From CAYXVB01 sp964467785 (lineage in GTDB: Bacteria > Bdellovibrionota > UBA1018): a stretch of DNA of 33,789 nt. Location of the stretch: assembly GCA_964467785.1 (NCBI GenBank), contig CAYXVB010000016.1:1-33789 (forward strand), written 5' to 3'. The translations under genes and the position numbers were made by a program. Below, piece by piece: positions 22,510-31,330 of this stretch. Position 1 is the stretch's first letter, and every line of letters begins with the position of its first letter. The notes below the pieces were generated by a model. It was not told the DNA's origin. It saw nothing but the letters and a program-made list of their open reading frames with translations, and made no database searches.

Positions 22510-23670
22510 ATGTCCGGAGTTAACGGCGTCCCGGAGGACCTCAAATCGCTTCGCGCTTGGATCGACCGCCTGGACCGGGGGTTGGTGCGACTATTGAGTC
22601 TCCGTGCCCGTGCGGTTCGGTCGGTAGGGCAATGGAAAAAAGCTCATGGCTCGCCCGTGCATGATCCCCGGCGTGAAGCGGAAGTCCTGCTCAATGTGCT
22701 CGGTCAGAATAGGGGCCCGTTGCCTGACGCCGTTCTCCGTGAAATGTACGGGAATCTAGTAACGGCGTTCCGGACGTGGGAATCGCAGGAGAGTTCCGAC
22801 TCATCGGCTTCGGAGCAAGAGCTTCAGGAACTGGAGCAAAAGACCTTCGGAATTTTCGGTCTGGGCCTGATCGGAGGATCGGTCGCTTTGGCCTTGCGCC
22901 GACGCTTTCCGGAGGTCCGCCTTCGAGGGTGTGATCGGCGGGCTGACTTGTGTCCGACGCTCGCCGCGAGTTTCGAAAGCATTGAGTCCGAACCTGAACA
23001 CATCTTCCATGCTGACATCATCATTTTGTGCGCTCCGGTCGAGGCGAATATCCAGTTTCTCAAGCATTACGGTTCGCGGATTCCATCCGGCACTTTGGTT
23101 CTCGATACTTCAAGTACCAAGAGATCCGTCATTGAGGCCGCCGTCGATTCCCTACGCAAGGATGTCTGCTTTATTGGCGGGCATCCGCTGGCCGGCAAAG
23201 CGGTGGCAGGAGCCGAAGCCGCTGAGGCGGGACTATTTGACGGAAAACGTTTTGTGCTGACGCCGCCTCGTCCGGTGCCGGCGGCGGGAATGCGACAGGC
23301 CCGCGCCCTGGTGCACGCGCTCGGCGCGAGTCCGCTTGAGATGAGCGCCGCGAGCCATGACGAGGTCCTTGCCGTCACGAGTCACCTTCCGCAGCTTCTG
23401 GCGACCTCGCTTGCCCTTCTCGGAAGCGAGGCGTCCGTGAAGCACGGAGACTCGTTCGTGTTCGGACCCGCGTTCAAGGACATGACCCGACTAGCGACCT
23501 CCGATTACGTGATGTGGCGTGATATCTCGCGCACCAATTCGCGCGCGATCGCGCAGGCGATGGATCGCTATATCGCTATTTTGACCGGAATCCGCTCCAA
23601 GCTGGAAAAAGGCGGATTCGAGGAAGAATTTAGACAGGCCCGCGAATTCAAGAACTCTAAAGCCGCGTGA
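22510..23670 (+). CDS. tyrA: Bifunctional chorismate mutase / prephenate dehydrogenase (T-protein)
   Basis: A 386-aa fusion. Residues about 8-95 are an AroQ-type chorismate mutase helix bundle (LKSLRAWIDRLDRGLVRLLS, then RAVRSVGQWKKAHGSPVHD). From about 115 the prephenate dehydrogenase follows: the NAD-binding FGIFGLGLIGGSVALAL, then TSSTKRSV and the conserved GGHPLAGKAVAGAEAA. It turns chorismate into prephenate and then 4-hydroxyphenylpyruvate for tyrosine. ATG 22510 has AGGAG nine bases upstream; ATG 22474 would add 12 unconserved residues. It is the first gene of the tyrA-aroF-aroA-aroC operon. No ACT domain is visible. Confidence 0.93.
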   Translation: MSGVNGVPEDLKSLRAWIDRLDRGLVRLLSLRARAVRSVGQWKKAHGSPVHDPRREAEVLLNVLGQNRGPLPDAVLREMYGNLVTAFRTWESQESSDSSASEQELQELEQKTFGIFGLGLIGGSVALALRRRFPEVRLRGCDRRADLCPTLAASFESIESEPEHIFHADIIILCAPVEANIQFLKHYGSRIPSGTLVLDTSSTKRSVIEAAVDSLRKDVCFIGGHPLAGKAVAGAEAAEAGLFDGKRFVLTPPRPVPAAGMRQARALVHALGASPLEMSAASHDEVLAVTSHLPQLLATSLALLGSEASVKHGDSFVFGPAFKDMTRLATSDYVMWRDISRTNSRAIAQAMDRYIAILTGIRSKLEKGGFEEEFRQAREFKNSKAA

Positions 23671-23685
23671 AAGCAGGAGACAGCC

Positions 23686-24747
23686 ATGTTGATTGTCATG
23701 AAAAGCGACCATACGGAACAGCAGCTCAAAGAAGTGGAGCATCAGATCGAGAGTTACGGCTGCGAGCCGATTAAGCTCAGAGGCACGTTCCGGGTCACGA
23801 TCAACGTGCTCGGGGACGATACGCATATTGATCCCAAGCGCCTTCAGCAGTTGGATGGGGTGCACGAAGTGATTCGCATTACTTCGCCGTTCCGGCTGGC
23901 GAGCCGCGACTTCAAAAAGGAAGACACCATCGTCCGCGTGCGGGGAGTCGAGTACGGCCCGGGCCGCTTCGTGGTCATGGGCGGTCCGTGCGCGGTGGAA
24001 AGCGAAGAGCAGACGATGCGGATTGCCCGCGCAGTCCGAAAGGCCGGTGGCACGGTCCTGCGTGGCGGCGCCTATAAGCCTCGCACTTCGCCTTACGCGT
24101 TTCATGGCCTCGCCGAGGATGGTCTCAAGATCCTCGCGGCGGCCAGCGAGGAGACCGGGCTTCCGGTCATCACGGAGGCCTTGGATCTAAAGAGCCTTGA
24201 GATGGTCTATCGCTACGGCGACATCATCCAGATCGGTACGCGCAACATGCAGAACTTCTCCCTCTTGCGCGAGGTGGGCAAGCTGGACAAGCCCGTGATG
24301 ATCAAGCGCGGAATGTCGGCTACGATCGACGAGTGGCTGCTCGCAGCTGAGTACGTGCTGGCGGGCGGCAACCACCAAGTGATGCTCTGTGAGCGAGGCA
24401 TCCGCTCCTTTGACGCTCGTTACACCCGCAACGTGATTGATCTGGGCGCGATCCCGGTAGTCAAGGCGTTGAGCCACCTCCCGGTGGTCGTCGATCCGAG
24501 CCACGGCAGCGGCCGCCGCGAAAACGTCGCCCCCATGGCCTTGGCGAGCCTGGCCGTGGGCGCGCACTCGATCCTGGTCGATGTCCATGACGAAGCCTGC
24601 AAGGCCCTCTGTGACGGCCCGCAGGCGATGGATCCGGAAGATTTTGCCACCTTGGTCGAGGACTGCGAAAAAGTCGCGGCCGCGATGGGCGTGGCGCTCG
24701 ACAAGACGGGACAGAAATCTGCTCATGGCAAAAAGAAGGTCGCATGA
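23686..24747 (+). CDS. aroF: 3-deoxy-7-phosphoheptulonate synthase (DAHP synthase, type I-beta)
   Basis: A 353-aa enzyme catalysing the first shikimate-pathway step, joining phosphoenolpyruvate and erythrose-4-phosphate. Residues 1-70 are the ferredoxin-like N-terminal domain (MLIVMKSDHTEQQLKEVEHQ) known from Thermotoga-type enzymes, where it carries aromatic-amino-acid feedback inhibition. The barrel has MGGPCAVESEEQT, LRGGAYKPRTSPYAFHGL, IQIGTRNMQNFSLL, VMIKRGMSATIDEWL and VVDPSHGSGRRE. A good AGGAG precedes ATG 23686. It overlaps aroA by ATGA. The N-terminal domain suggests allosteric rather than only transcriptional control. Confidence 0.95.
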   Translation: MLIVMKSDHTEQQLKEVEHQIESYGCEPIKLRGTFRVTINVLGDDTHIDPKRLQQLDGVHEVIRITSPFRLASRDFKKEDTIVRVRGVEYGPGRFVVMGGPCAVESEEQTMRIARAVRKAGGTVLRGGAYKPRTSPYAFHGLAEDGLKILAAASEETGLPVITEALDLKSLEMVYRYGDIIQIGTRNMQNFSLLREVGKLDKPVMIKRGMSATIDEWLLAAEYVLAGGNHQVMLCERGIRSFDARYTRNVIDLGAIPVVKALSHLPVVVDPSHGSGRRENVAPMALASLAVGAHSILVDVHDEACKALCDGPQAMDPEDFATLVEDCEKVAAAMGVALDKTGQKSAHGKKKVA

Positions 24748-26048
24748 AAAGAGTCGTCTCCCCGAGCCGCAAGCTTACCGGGATCGCCGAGATCCCGGGC
24801 GACAAGTCGATCTCCCATCGCGCGATGATCTTTGGCGCGATCGCCTCGGGCCGCACGGTGGTGCGCAACCTTCTCGACAGCGGTGATGTCCACTCGACCC
24901 AGGATTGCCTGCGGGCATTGGGCGTCAGGATCACGCCCGGAGCGGGCGGCGGCGCGCGCGAAACCGTTGTCGAAGGCGTGGGAAAACACGGCTTGCACGA
25001 GCCGTTGTCCGTGCTGGATTGCGGCAACTCGGGTACAACGATGCGGCTCATGATGGGCCTGCTGGCTGGACAGGGCTTCGAAGCGACCTTGACCGGCGAT
25101 GACTCTCTCATCAAGCGTCCGATGAAACGCGTTGCGGCGCCGCTGGCGCAGATGGGCGCGCAGTTTTCCCTGACGCGCGAGGATTACGCGCCATTGACAG
25201 TGCACGGCCGGAAGGGTGCCCGGCTTAAGGCCACGGACTATTCGCTCAAAGTAGCGAGTGCTCAGGTCAAGACCAGCCTGCTCCTGGCGGGTCTTTACGC
25301 CGACGGCGTGACCACGCTTCGCGGCGAGCTGGGAAGCCGAGATCACACCGAACGGATGCTCCCTCACTTCGGCGTGAAACTTAGGGTCAGCCCGGATTCA
25401 ATCAGCGTGGATGGCGAACAAAAGCTCACGGGTTGTGAGGTCCATGTGCCGGGCGATCCGTCGTCAGCCGCGTTTTGGATGGCCGCGGCGGCTTTGGTGC
25501 CGGGGGCCGACGTGGAGATCCGCAATGTCTCTCTCAATCCGACTCGGATTGGCTTCATGCGTGTCTTGGAAAGAATGGGCGCGCGCGTCGAGTATGACGT
25601 TACCGAGTCCATGCCCGAGCCCCGCGGCAATGTGCGCGTCCGTCAAGCTGCCTTGCGCGGAACGAGCGTCGAACCCGGGGAGATTCCTTCATTGATCGAC
25701 GAGCTACCGGTCCTGGCCATCCTGGCCACGCAGGCCGAGGGCGAGACCGTGGTGCACGGCGCCCGGGAGCTGCGAGTCAAGGAGAGCGATCGCATTGAAG
25801 CGGTCGCGCGCAACTTGCGCGCCATGGGCGGGGTGATCGAGACTTTCGAGGACGGCTACGCGGTGCGTGGCATCCAGAAGTTGCGCGGAGCGCGGATTGA
25901 CTCGTTCCTGGATCATCGGATCGCGATGTCGTTCGCCATTGCGGGTCTGATCGCCCAAGGTGATACTGAGATCGAAGGGGTGGAATCGGTGCTGATCTCC
26001 TACCCGAATTTCTTCGAAGTATTGAATCAATTGACCGGGGCCAAATGA
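24744..26048 (+). CDS. aroA: 3-phosphoshikimate 1-carboxyvinyltransferase (EPSP synthase)
   Basis: A 434-aa full-length EPSP synthase. Motifs in order: EIPGDKSISHRAMIFGAIAS near residue 14, LDCGNSGTTMRLMMGLLAG near 91, SSAAFWMAAAALVPGADVEI, LIDELPVLAILATQAEG, LRVKESDRIEAVARNLRAMG and DHRIAMSFAIAG. It transfers the enolpyruvyl group from PEP to shikimate-3-phosphate. The sequence NSGTTMRL reads as an ordinary class; no claim about herbicide sensitivity is made. ATG 24744 overlaps aroF, and the stop overlaps aroC (both ATGA). Confidence 0.96.
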   Translation: MKRVVSPSRKLTGIAEIPGDKSISHRAMIFGAIASGRTVVRNLLDSGDVHSTQDCLRALGVRITPGAGGGARETVVEGVGKHGLHEPLSVLDCGNSGTTMRLMMGLLAGQGFEATLTGDDSLIKRPMKRVAAPLAQMGAQFSLTREDYAPLTVHGRKGARLKATDYSLKVASAQVKTSLLLAGLYADGVTTLRGELGSRDHTERMLPHFGVKLRVSPDSISVDGEQKLTGCEVHVPGDPSSAAFWMAAAALVPGADVEIRNVSLNPTRIGFMRVLERMGARVEYDVTESMPEPRGNVRVRQAALRGTSVEPGEIPSLIDELPVLAILATQAEGETVVHGARELRVKESDRIEAVARNLRAMGGVIETFEDGYAVRGIQKLRGARIDSFLDHRIAMSFAIAGLIAQGDTEIEGVESVLISYPNFFEVLNQLTGAK

Positions 26049-27205
26049 AACTTCGTTTTCTGACTGCAGGCGAATCACACGGACGCGCGCTGGTGGGCAT
26101 TCTCGAAGGCGTGCCCTCCGGACTCAAGCTCACCGTCGAGGACATCCATCAGGAGCTGCGACGCCGCAAGCTCGGCTTCGGGCGCGGCGCCCGTCAAAAG
26201 ATGGAGGACGACGCGGTCCAGATCCTCTCAGGCGTGCGGCATGGGCTCACGCTGGGCAGCCCGATCGCGCTGATGATCGAGAACAAGGACTGGCGAAACT
26301 GGACGGATATCATGCAGCCGGAGCCTACCCAGGATCTGGCGGTCAAGCGCAGGCTCGAAGTCCCCCGTCCCGGCCATGCCGATTACGTGGGTGGCGTGAA
26401 GTATGGTCACGAAGACATGCGCAACGTACTTGAGCGCGCGAGCGCGCGCGAGACGACCATTCGAGTGGCCATCGCGACGGTGGCCCGCCAGCTTCTCTCC
26501 CAGCTCGGGATCGGCCTCGCTTCGCGCGTGACCCGGATCGGCGATCTCGAGGATCTGAGCGCGCCTCCGGCGGACCTGACTTCGTTGAACCGCCAAGCGG
26601 ATTCGCATCAGCTGCGCGTGCTGGACGCGTCGATCGACGCGCAGATGGTGGAGCTCGTCGGCGAAATGAAGAAAAAAGGCGATACCCTGGGCGGGGAATT
26701 CGAAGTGGTGGCCTGGGGGCTTCCGCTGGGTCTGGGAAGTTACGTGCAATGGGACCGCCGCATCGAGGCGGAGATCGGTCGGGCGTTCCTCTCGCTGAAC
26801 GCGATCAAGGGCGTGGAGATCGGCCTGGGTTTCCGGCTCGCTGCGACTCCGGGTTCTCAGGCGCACGACGAGCTCTATCCTTCGTCCAAGTCGGGGCGCG
26901 TGGAGTACCACACCAACCGCTCCGGTGGCGTCGACGGCGGAATGAGCACGGGGCAACCGCTAGTGGTCCGCGCCGCGATGAAGCCGTTGGCGACTTTGAT
27001 GGACGCCTTGGACTCGGTGAGGCTGTCGACCGGGGAGGCGGCCAAGGCGCATGTGGAGCGCTCGGACGTGTGCGCGGTCCCGGCAGCTGCCGTCATCGGT
27101 GAATCGCTGCTCGCGATGGTCTTGGCCGACGCCGTGCTGGATAAGTTTGGCGGGGATTCGATGGCGGAGTTGACCGAGCGGGTGGAGTCTTGGAGATCTC
27201 TTTGA
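26045..27205 (+). CDS. aroC: Chorismate synthase
   Basis: A 386-aa chorismate synthase, the FMN-dependent last step of the shikimate pathway. Signatures: LTAGESHGRALVGILEGVPS (N-terminal GESHG), KLGFGRGARQKMEDDAV, RPGHADYVGGVKYGHEDMRN, ERASARETTIRVAIATVARQ and TNRSGGVDGGMSTGQPLVVR, with C-terminal RSDVCAVPAAAVIGESLLA. It overlaps aroA (ATGA). The stop is four bases from the convergent end of the next minus-strand gene, with no room for a separate terminator. Confidence 0.96.
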   Translation: MKLRFLTAGESHGRALVGILEGVPSGLKLTVEDIHQELRRRKLGFGRGARQKMEDDAVQILSGVRHGLTLGSPIALMIENKDWRNWTDIMQPEPTQDLAVKRRLEVPRPGHADYVGGVKYGHEDMRNVLERASARETTIRVAIATVARQLLSQLGIGLASRVTRIGDLEDLSAPPADLTSLNRQADSHQLRVLDASIDAQMVELVGEMKKKGDTLGGEFEVVAWGLPLGLGSYVQWDRRIEAEIGRAFLSLNAIKGVEIGLGFRLAATPGSQAHDELYPSSKSGRVEYHTNRSGGVDGGMSTGQPLVVRAAMKPLATLMDALDSVRLSTGEAAKAHVERSDVCAVPAAAVIGESLLAMVLADAVLDKFGGDSMAELTERVESWRSL

Positions 27206-27209
27206 ATCG

Positions 27210-27525
27210 TTAGTTGTCCAGGTCGCAGCGAATACCGGAAAGATCGCTGAAATCGCTCCTATATCTTCCTGAGTCGAAGAGGACTTTGAGTCGGTCTTTG
27301 AACTGTTCGAGTTTTCCGGCCTTTCGGCATTTTTCTAGCTGGTCCAGGAAAGTGGCGACCATTTTTCCGGATGACTCATGGATGCGCTTGGCATTGGCGA
27401 TCATTCGGGCGGAATCGAATTTCGGCGGCTTTCCTCTTTCGATCCCGAGTCGGGTCAGATGGGCCAGCATGAGCCCGGTGTTTTCAGCGATCAGTGTGTA
27501 ACCCGAGCAGCGGGGCTCCCAAAGG
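27210..27525 (-). CDS. C-terminal repeat unit of a secreted unknown protein, 5' end lost in assembly gap
   Basis: The frame is open from the gap edge (27525, reading LWEPRCSGYTLIAENTGLML) to the stop at 27210-27212, about 104 residues. It is clearly homologous to the end of the protein on the other side of the gap: LMLAHLTR-, FDSARMIANAKRI- and VATFLDQLEKCRKAGKLEQF match LLIVHLTR-, FDRKRILVNAKKV- and VGEFLDQIEECKKTKNLSAF. The shared pattern W-x-PRC opens both units. It is either the second copy of a tandem domain in one protein or the end of a separate paralogue. Reading from an internal ATG at 27470 would be an artefact of the gap. Confidence 0.7.
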
Positions 27526-27625
27526 NNNNNNNNNNNNNNNNNNNNNNNNNNNNNNNNNNNNNNNNNNNNNNNNNNNNNNNNNNNNNNNNNNNNNNNNNNN
27601 NNNNNNNNNNNNNNNNNNNNNNNNN
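27526..27625. other. Assembly gap (100 Ns)
   Basis: Exactly 100 Ns, a customary filler length. Both edges carry TCCCAAAG (27517-27524 and 27626-27633), so the true distance may be zero, or the gap may hide repeat copies. It interrupts one minus-strand gene or two tandem paralogues. Confidence 0.98.
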
Positions 27626-28617
27626 TCCCAAAGCATCAGGTAGGGAATTTTCCTTAATGTCTCATCCAGAATGTTTTTGAAGGCCGAGAGGTTCTTGGTC
27701 TTTTTGCATTCCTCGATCTGGTCGAGAAATTCCCCGACTCCGTTGGCGGCGGGTTCACTGACCTTCTTTGCATTGACAAGAATCCGCTTTCGATCGAACC
27801 CCGGCAATTGGTCCTTCGCGATGGATTGTCGGGTCAGGTGGACAATCAGCAGAGCTAGATTATGGGAAGATTGAAAGTTGTTCTCGCAACGCGGAACCCA
27901 ATTTAGCTCCTGTTCGTTCAGGATTCGGATCTGGTCCTCCACCGTGCCTCGGATCCCCTCGATGCACTCGCGATCCCGGATGTAGTAGGATTGGCTGATG
28001 AAATGGTCCTGCAGTACGCTGATCCTCTGATCTTTAAGGAAGGCGGCGATCGTGTCCCGGCAGGCCGCCGGTATGGAGTCGAGGGTAAAATCCTCTTCCT
28101 GGAGTGAGCACTCCGTCTTGAAGCGGAGCAGGGTCATTAGGTATTCAGGGTGGGCGGTGAGATATCCTTGAAATCGCGGATCATCCGCGAGCGATGCCAA
28201 GCTCGCGGTTCTTTCCGGTCGGCGGCACTCGTCCTTGATGCGGATTTCCATCAAAGCGGGATAGGAGGCGGTGCCGAATGAATTTGCTTCGACGCTTGAG
28301 GTCCCGTAAAGGCCCTTTCGAAGCGGGGAGAGTTTAAAGCGCGAGTCCGTCCCCATGATCTTGTTCTTCCAGACCTCGGGGCTGATCGTTCCAAGTCTCG
28401 CGTTTTCGTCCGCGTGCTGCTGCTTCGTGAAGTGGTAGATGACCTTGGGAACAGTTTGCTCCTGCCGGGCGATGGCTTGGGCGAGCTTGTCTGTCGTGCA
28501 ATAGAGGTTTTCCACTTCCGCAAAAGCGCCCGCGCGGAGAGTGGAAGGATCGCAGTCCGCGTGGGCCGCGCTGTAAGCGAAGATCAGGCTTGCGCAAATG
28601 AGCAGTAAATCTTTCAT
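27626..28617 (-). CDS. Secreted protein of unknown function with ART-like N-terminal region, 3' end cut by assembly gap
   Basis: At least 330 aa before the gap. Residues 1-20 are a signal peptide (AHA cleavage). The region 58-130 has VIYHFTKQQHADENARLGTI, then RKGLYGTSSVEANSFG and LMEIRIKDECR, an arrangement reminiscent of ADP-ribosyltransferase-fold proteins (YH-x-T strand, GLY-x-T strand, later acidic residue); this is pattern resemblance only. A Cys-bearing helical region follows (170-235), then a unit starting NWVPRCENNFQSSHNLALLI (239-258) that recurs beyond the gap. Ten or so cysteines suggest an oxidised, extracytoplasmic protein. ATG 28617. The frame beyond the gap that gives a short unrelated tail should not be trusted. 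Confidence 0.72.
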
Positions 28618-28697
28618 TTTTGTCTGAGCCTGTGAATCTTTCCGGGTCGGGTATCGGACAATGGTTTCGCACTGCGTATCAAAAAGGAAGCGGATAC

Positions 28698-29780
28698 CTA
28701 TTTTCGTTTTTGCTCGTTGAGGGCGTTGATCGCGAGCACGGTTTTTTGCAGGCGGTAGGAATGCATGAATTTTGTGGCGTCGACGGGGGCGATCGCCTCG
28801 GTGGCGGATTTCATATTGAGGGTCTTGGCGTAGCCGAATTTGATCAAGGGCTGGAACTCGTCGATGCGGAACGGCTCCTTGCCCTGCGCCTTGGTTTCGT
28901 TATTGCGGATCTCGGCAATGTTGACCCCGGTGAGGCCTTCGGCGTCTTTTGGGTACTTTGAGAGGTTTTTAGCCATCAGGCTCATGATAGTGAAGCCGCG
29001 GGCCGACAGCTCGTGGCGCTTGGCGGGTTCCATGAGGTTCTGGTCGTTGAGATAGGAGATCAGCTGCTCGAGAAAGGCGATGTCCTTGACTAGGACTTTG
29101 CCGCTGTCATCCGACGCGGCTGTGATGCCGGCCTCGGTGAACACGTCAAGGAGCGAGGTGATCTTGGCCACTGGCACGCCGATGATGTTGTTGACGTAGC
29201 GGTTGACCAGCGCGATTTTGATCTCCATCGCGCCGGGCACGGCAGCGGAGGGAGTGCCGTTGCGGGCGGCCACGAGCAGGAGGCCGGTGCCGATCTTCAT
29301 GACGTCGATCGTCGATAGGTAAACGTAATGAGCGGAGCGCTTGCCGTCCTTCTCCGAGTAATCATAGGCGGTGCTCGCGGTCTCCAGCTGACGGATGCGG
29401 GTGCTCGCCGTGCGGAGGCGCCCCACCACCGTGCGCAGCAGAATCTTGAGCCATTCGGGCATTCGGCCGAGGGTTTCCTGGAACATCGAGCCCGAAACTT
29501 CCGTCAGCTCGCAATCCGTCAGCGCTTCGCCCGAGGCCGAGCGGGGATTGCCGTCGAGAAAGGCCAGCTCGCCGAGCACTTGGCCGGAATGCACTGTGTC
29601 GAGCTCGATGACCGAGTCGCCCTTTTTCTTGTACAGGCGGATCATGCCCGATTTGAGAAAGTACATGGCACGGGAGTTTTCGCCCTCTGAGAAAAGAAGC
29701 TCGCCTTTTTTTAGGCGGCGCATGGTCTGCGTGGCCTGCGGTGCTGCGGGGCGTGCGGGTGCTCTTTGGGGAAGTGCCAT
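28698..29780 (-). CDS. Cyclic-nucleotide-binding-domain (Crp-like) protein
   Basis: A 360-aa soluble protein. Residues about 20-125 form a CAP_ED/cNMP-binding domain: KKGELLFSEGENSRAMYFLK, SGMIRLYKKKGDSVIELDTV and the phosphate-binding-cassette-like GQVLGELAFLDGNPRSASGE. A linker helix follows (LRTVVGRLRTASTRIRQLE). The C-terminal 220 residues are larger than a Crp helix-turn-helix and read as helical and unassigned, with a repeat-like pattern (FLEQLISYLNDQNLM) that may include winged helices. ATG 29780 is preferred over TTG 29852. It may be a transcription factor or a scaffold; no classical recognition helix is evident to me. Confidence 0.8.
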   Translation of the reverse strand: MALPQRAPARPAAPQATQTMRRLKKGELLFSEGENSRAMYFLKSGMIRLYKKKGDSVIELDTVHSGQVLGELAFLDGNPRSASGEALTDCELTEVSGSMFQETLGRMPEWLKILLRTVVGRLRTASTRIRQLETASTAYDYSEKDGKRSAHYVYLSTIDVMKIGTGLLLVAARNGTPSAAVPGAMEIKIALVNRYVNNIIGVPVAKITSLLDVFTEAGITAASDDSGKVLVKDIAFLEQLISYLNDQNLMEPAKRHELSARGFTIMSLMAKNLSKYPKDAEGLTGVNIAEIRNNETKAQGKEPFRIDEFQPLIKFGYAKTLNMKSATEAIAPVDATKFMHSYRLQKTVLAINALNEQKRK

Positions 29781-29868
29781 ACCGTAGGACCTATCGGTCG
29801 GGGTCGAAAGAAAATTAATAGAAGAGGAATAGCGCCGTGCGGAGGTGAACAAGAGGCTTGAAGTGGGC

Positions 29869-29894
29869 GAGGGGCAAGCGGCCGCTTGCCCCTC
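29869..29894. repeat. Perfect 26-bp palindrome between divergent regulator genes
   Basis: GAGGGGCAAGCGG (29869-29881) is followed at once by its exact reverse complement (29882-29894), with GCGGCCGC at the centre. It lies 89 bases upstream of the Crp-like gene and 153 upstream of the histidine kinase gene. No T run follows on either strand, so an operator or structured leader is more likely than a terminator. The rest of the 266-base intergenic stretch 29781-30046 shows no gene. Confidence 0.85.
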
Positions 29895-30046
29895 TTACTG
29901 AGATGGGTCGCATCAGTTGGGGGCGGTCATCAGCATGCAACAACACGCTCTCAGCCCGAGGCTGAAAACTTCAAGTTGCGTGCCCTAAATAATTACAATT
30001 TAACGCGACTCCGCCCCAGGACAGCCGTGGTATTCCTCGGGACGCC

Positions 30047-31330
30047 ATGGCCAGTGAGACCAGTTCATCTTCCTCTAGCAGCAGCAGCGCCAGTAGTAGC
30101 GTTGAATTTCTCCGTGTATGCCGAAGCCTGCAGTCCTGGCCCGTCGGCGAGGGTGCGATTCAGTCGCTTGCGCAGCGCATCGGCGGGTTCCTAAAAGTTC
30201 CGCTGGTGGCACTCTATTCCGACCTGGATCAGCAGGGCCTTACGCCCGAACGCGATCAGCGCCATGAACGCATCGGGGTCTGGAAGCAAAGCGGGGAGTA
30301 CGGCATGCCTAGGGAGTCTTTCGAGGATCTCCTGGGAAAGCGGATCCGCGCCATGGGAGCGTCAGAGCCGGTCGTCCTGGAGTCCGGAGGGCTCGGGGGG
30401 GTGGGCACCTTTACCTTGATTCCGATTTCTTGTACGTTCCGACCCGAGGACGCGGAAGTCGTTGCCAAGAAAACTGGCGAAGCAGGGTGGCTTTTGGTCG
30501 GCAGCGACAAACCTTTGGCGACTGAAGCCGATTTGATGGCCGTCGCGATCGCTCAGCGACTTGGCGAGCTTTCGGAGATCGATCGACTTCAGCGCTCGAT
30601 CCAGGCGCGGAGCCAGTTCCTTTCGATTGCATCCCATGAGCTCAAGACGCCGCTCACCTCTATTTACGGAATTCTGCAGTTGCAGGACCGAATGTCGCGC
30701 CTCAAAAAGGACGTCAAGGGCGCTGCGCCTGTGGGCGATGAGGCCAAGCGGTCTTATCTCAAGATCCTGCTCCGTCAGGTCGAGCGTCTCAACGAGCTGA
30801 TCGACGGCCTGTTGGATGTCTCACGGATCCAGAACGGGCGATTCCTGGTCGATCCGAGCGAGGCCGATGTCGCCCAGTTGGTCCGCGATACCGTCCAAGG
30901 GCGACTATCGATCGTCGCACAGGATGCGGGAGTCAAGCTCCACCTCGAATCCCCTGAGACCCTGACCGGCTGGGTCGATCCGGTCCGGCTCGAGGAGGTC
31001 GTGACGAATCTCGTGATGAACGCCATCCGATTCTCGCCCGAAGGGGGAGTGGTCTGGATCCGGCTTCAGCAGGCGGACGGAACCATCCGCCTGAGCATCC
31101 GCGATCAGGGGCCGAGCGTCCCGCCGGAGGACCGCGAGCGGATTTTCCAGCCCTTTGAGCGGGCGCAGCGCACTAGCCGCCTGGGCGGCATGGGGCTCGG
31201 ACTTTTCATTTCGCGCCAGATCGCGATTCTGCACGGCGGAAGCGTCAGCCTGATCGAAAGCGTTCCCGGCAAGGGCAATCTCTTTGAGGCCGTCTTTCCG
31301 GCACATCCGGTGCGGGCTATTTCCGCCTGA
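30047..31330 (+). CDS. Soluble sensor histidine kinase
   Basis: A 427-aa kinase with no membrane segment. It begins with a run of serines (residues 6-18), then a GAF-like sensor region (about 25-175) with little sequence signature. HisKA follows with the phospho-acceptor H197 in FLSIASHELKTPLTSIYGIL. The HATPase domain has the N box NLVMNAIRFSPEGG, DQGPSVPPEDRERIFQPFER and the glycine-rich GGMGLGLFISRQIAILHGG. No response regulator is adjacent, so it is an orphan. ATG 30047 lacks a good ribosome site. The last 14 bases overlap the convergent TerC gene. Confidence 0.93.
   Translation: MASETSSSSSSSSSASSSVEFLRVCRSLQSWPVGEGAIQSLAQRIGGFLKVPLVALYSDLDQQGLTPERDQRHERIGVWKQSGEYGMPRESFEDLLGKRIRAMGASEPVVLESGGLGGVGTFTLIPISCTFRPEDAEVVAKKTGEAGWLLVGSDKPLATEADLMAVAIAQRLGELSEIDRLQRSIQARSQFLSIASHELKTPLTSIYGILQLQDRMSRLKKDVKGAAPVGDEAKRSYLKILLRQVERLNELIDGLLDVSRIQNGRFLVDPSEADVAQLVRDTVQGRLSIVAQDAGVKLHLESPETLTGWVDPVRLEEVVTNLVMNAIRFSPEGGVVWIRLQQADGTIRLSIRDQGPSVPPEDRERIFQPFERAQRTSRLGGMGLGLFISRQIAILHGGSVSLIESVPGKGNLFEAVFPAHPVRAISA

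Noticed and set aside
27484..27525. Short tail after the Ns in the frame of the secreted protein (ending in LGLHTDR)
   Set aside because: The frame across an N run of unknown length is meaningless, and homology puts the true continuation in another frame.
29781..29798. Imperfect inverted repeat ACCGTAGG / CCTATCGGT next to the start of the Crp-like gene
   Set aside because: It has a bulge and a one-base loop, so the inner pairs cannot form in RNA; too weak to call a site.
14266..29987. The 12-mer TTGCGTGCCCTA present at 14266-14277 and 29976-29987, both upstream of signalling genes
   Set aside because: Dozens of repeated 12-mers are expected by chance in a window this size, and the downstream sequences differ. 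No shared control is claimed.
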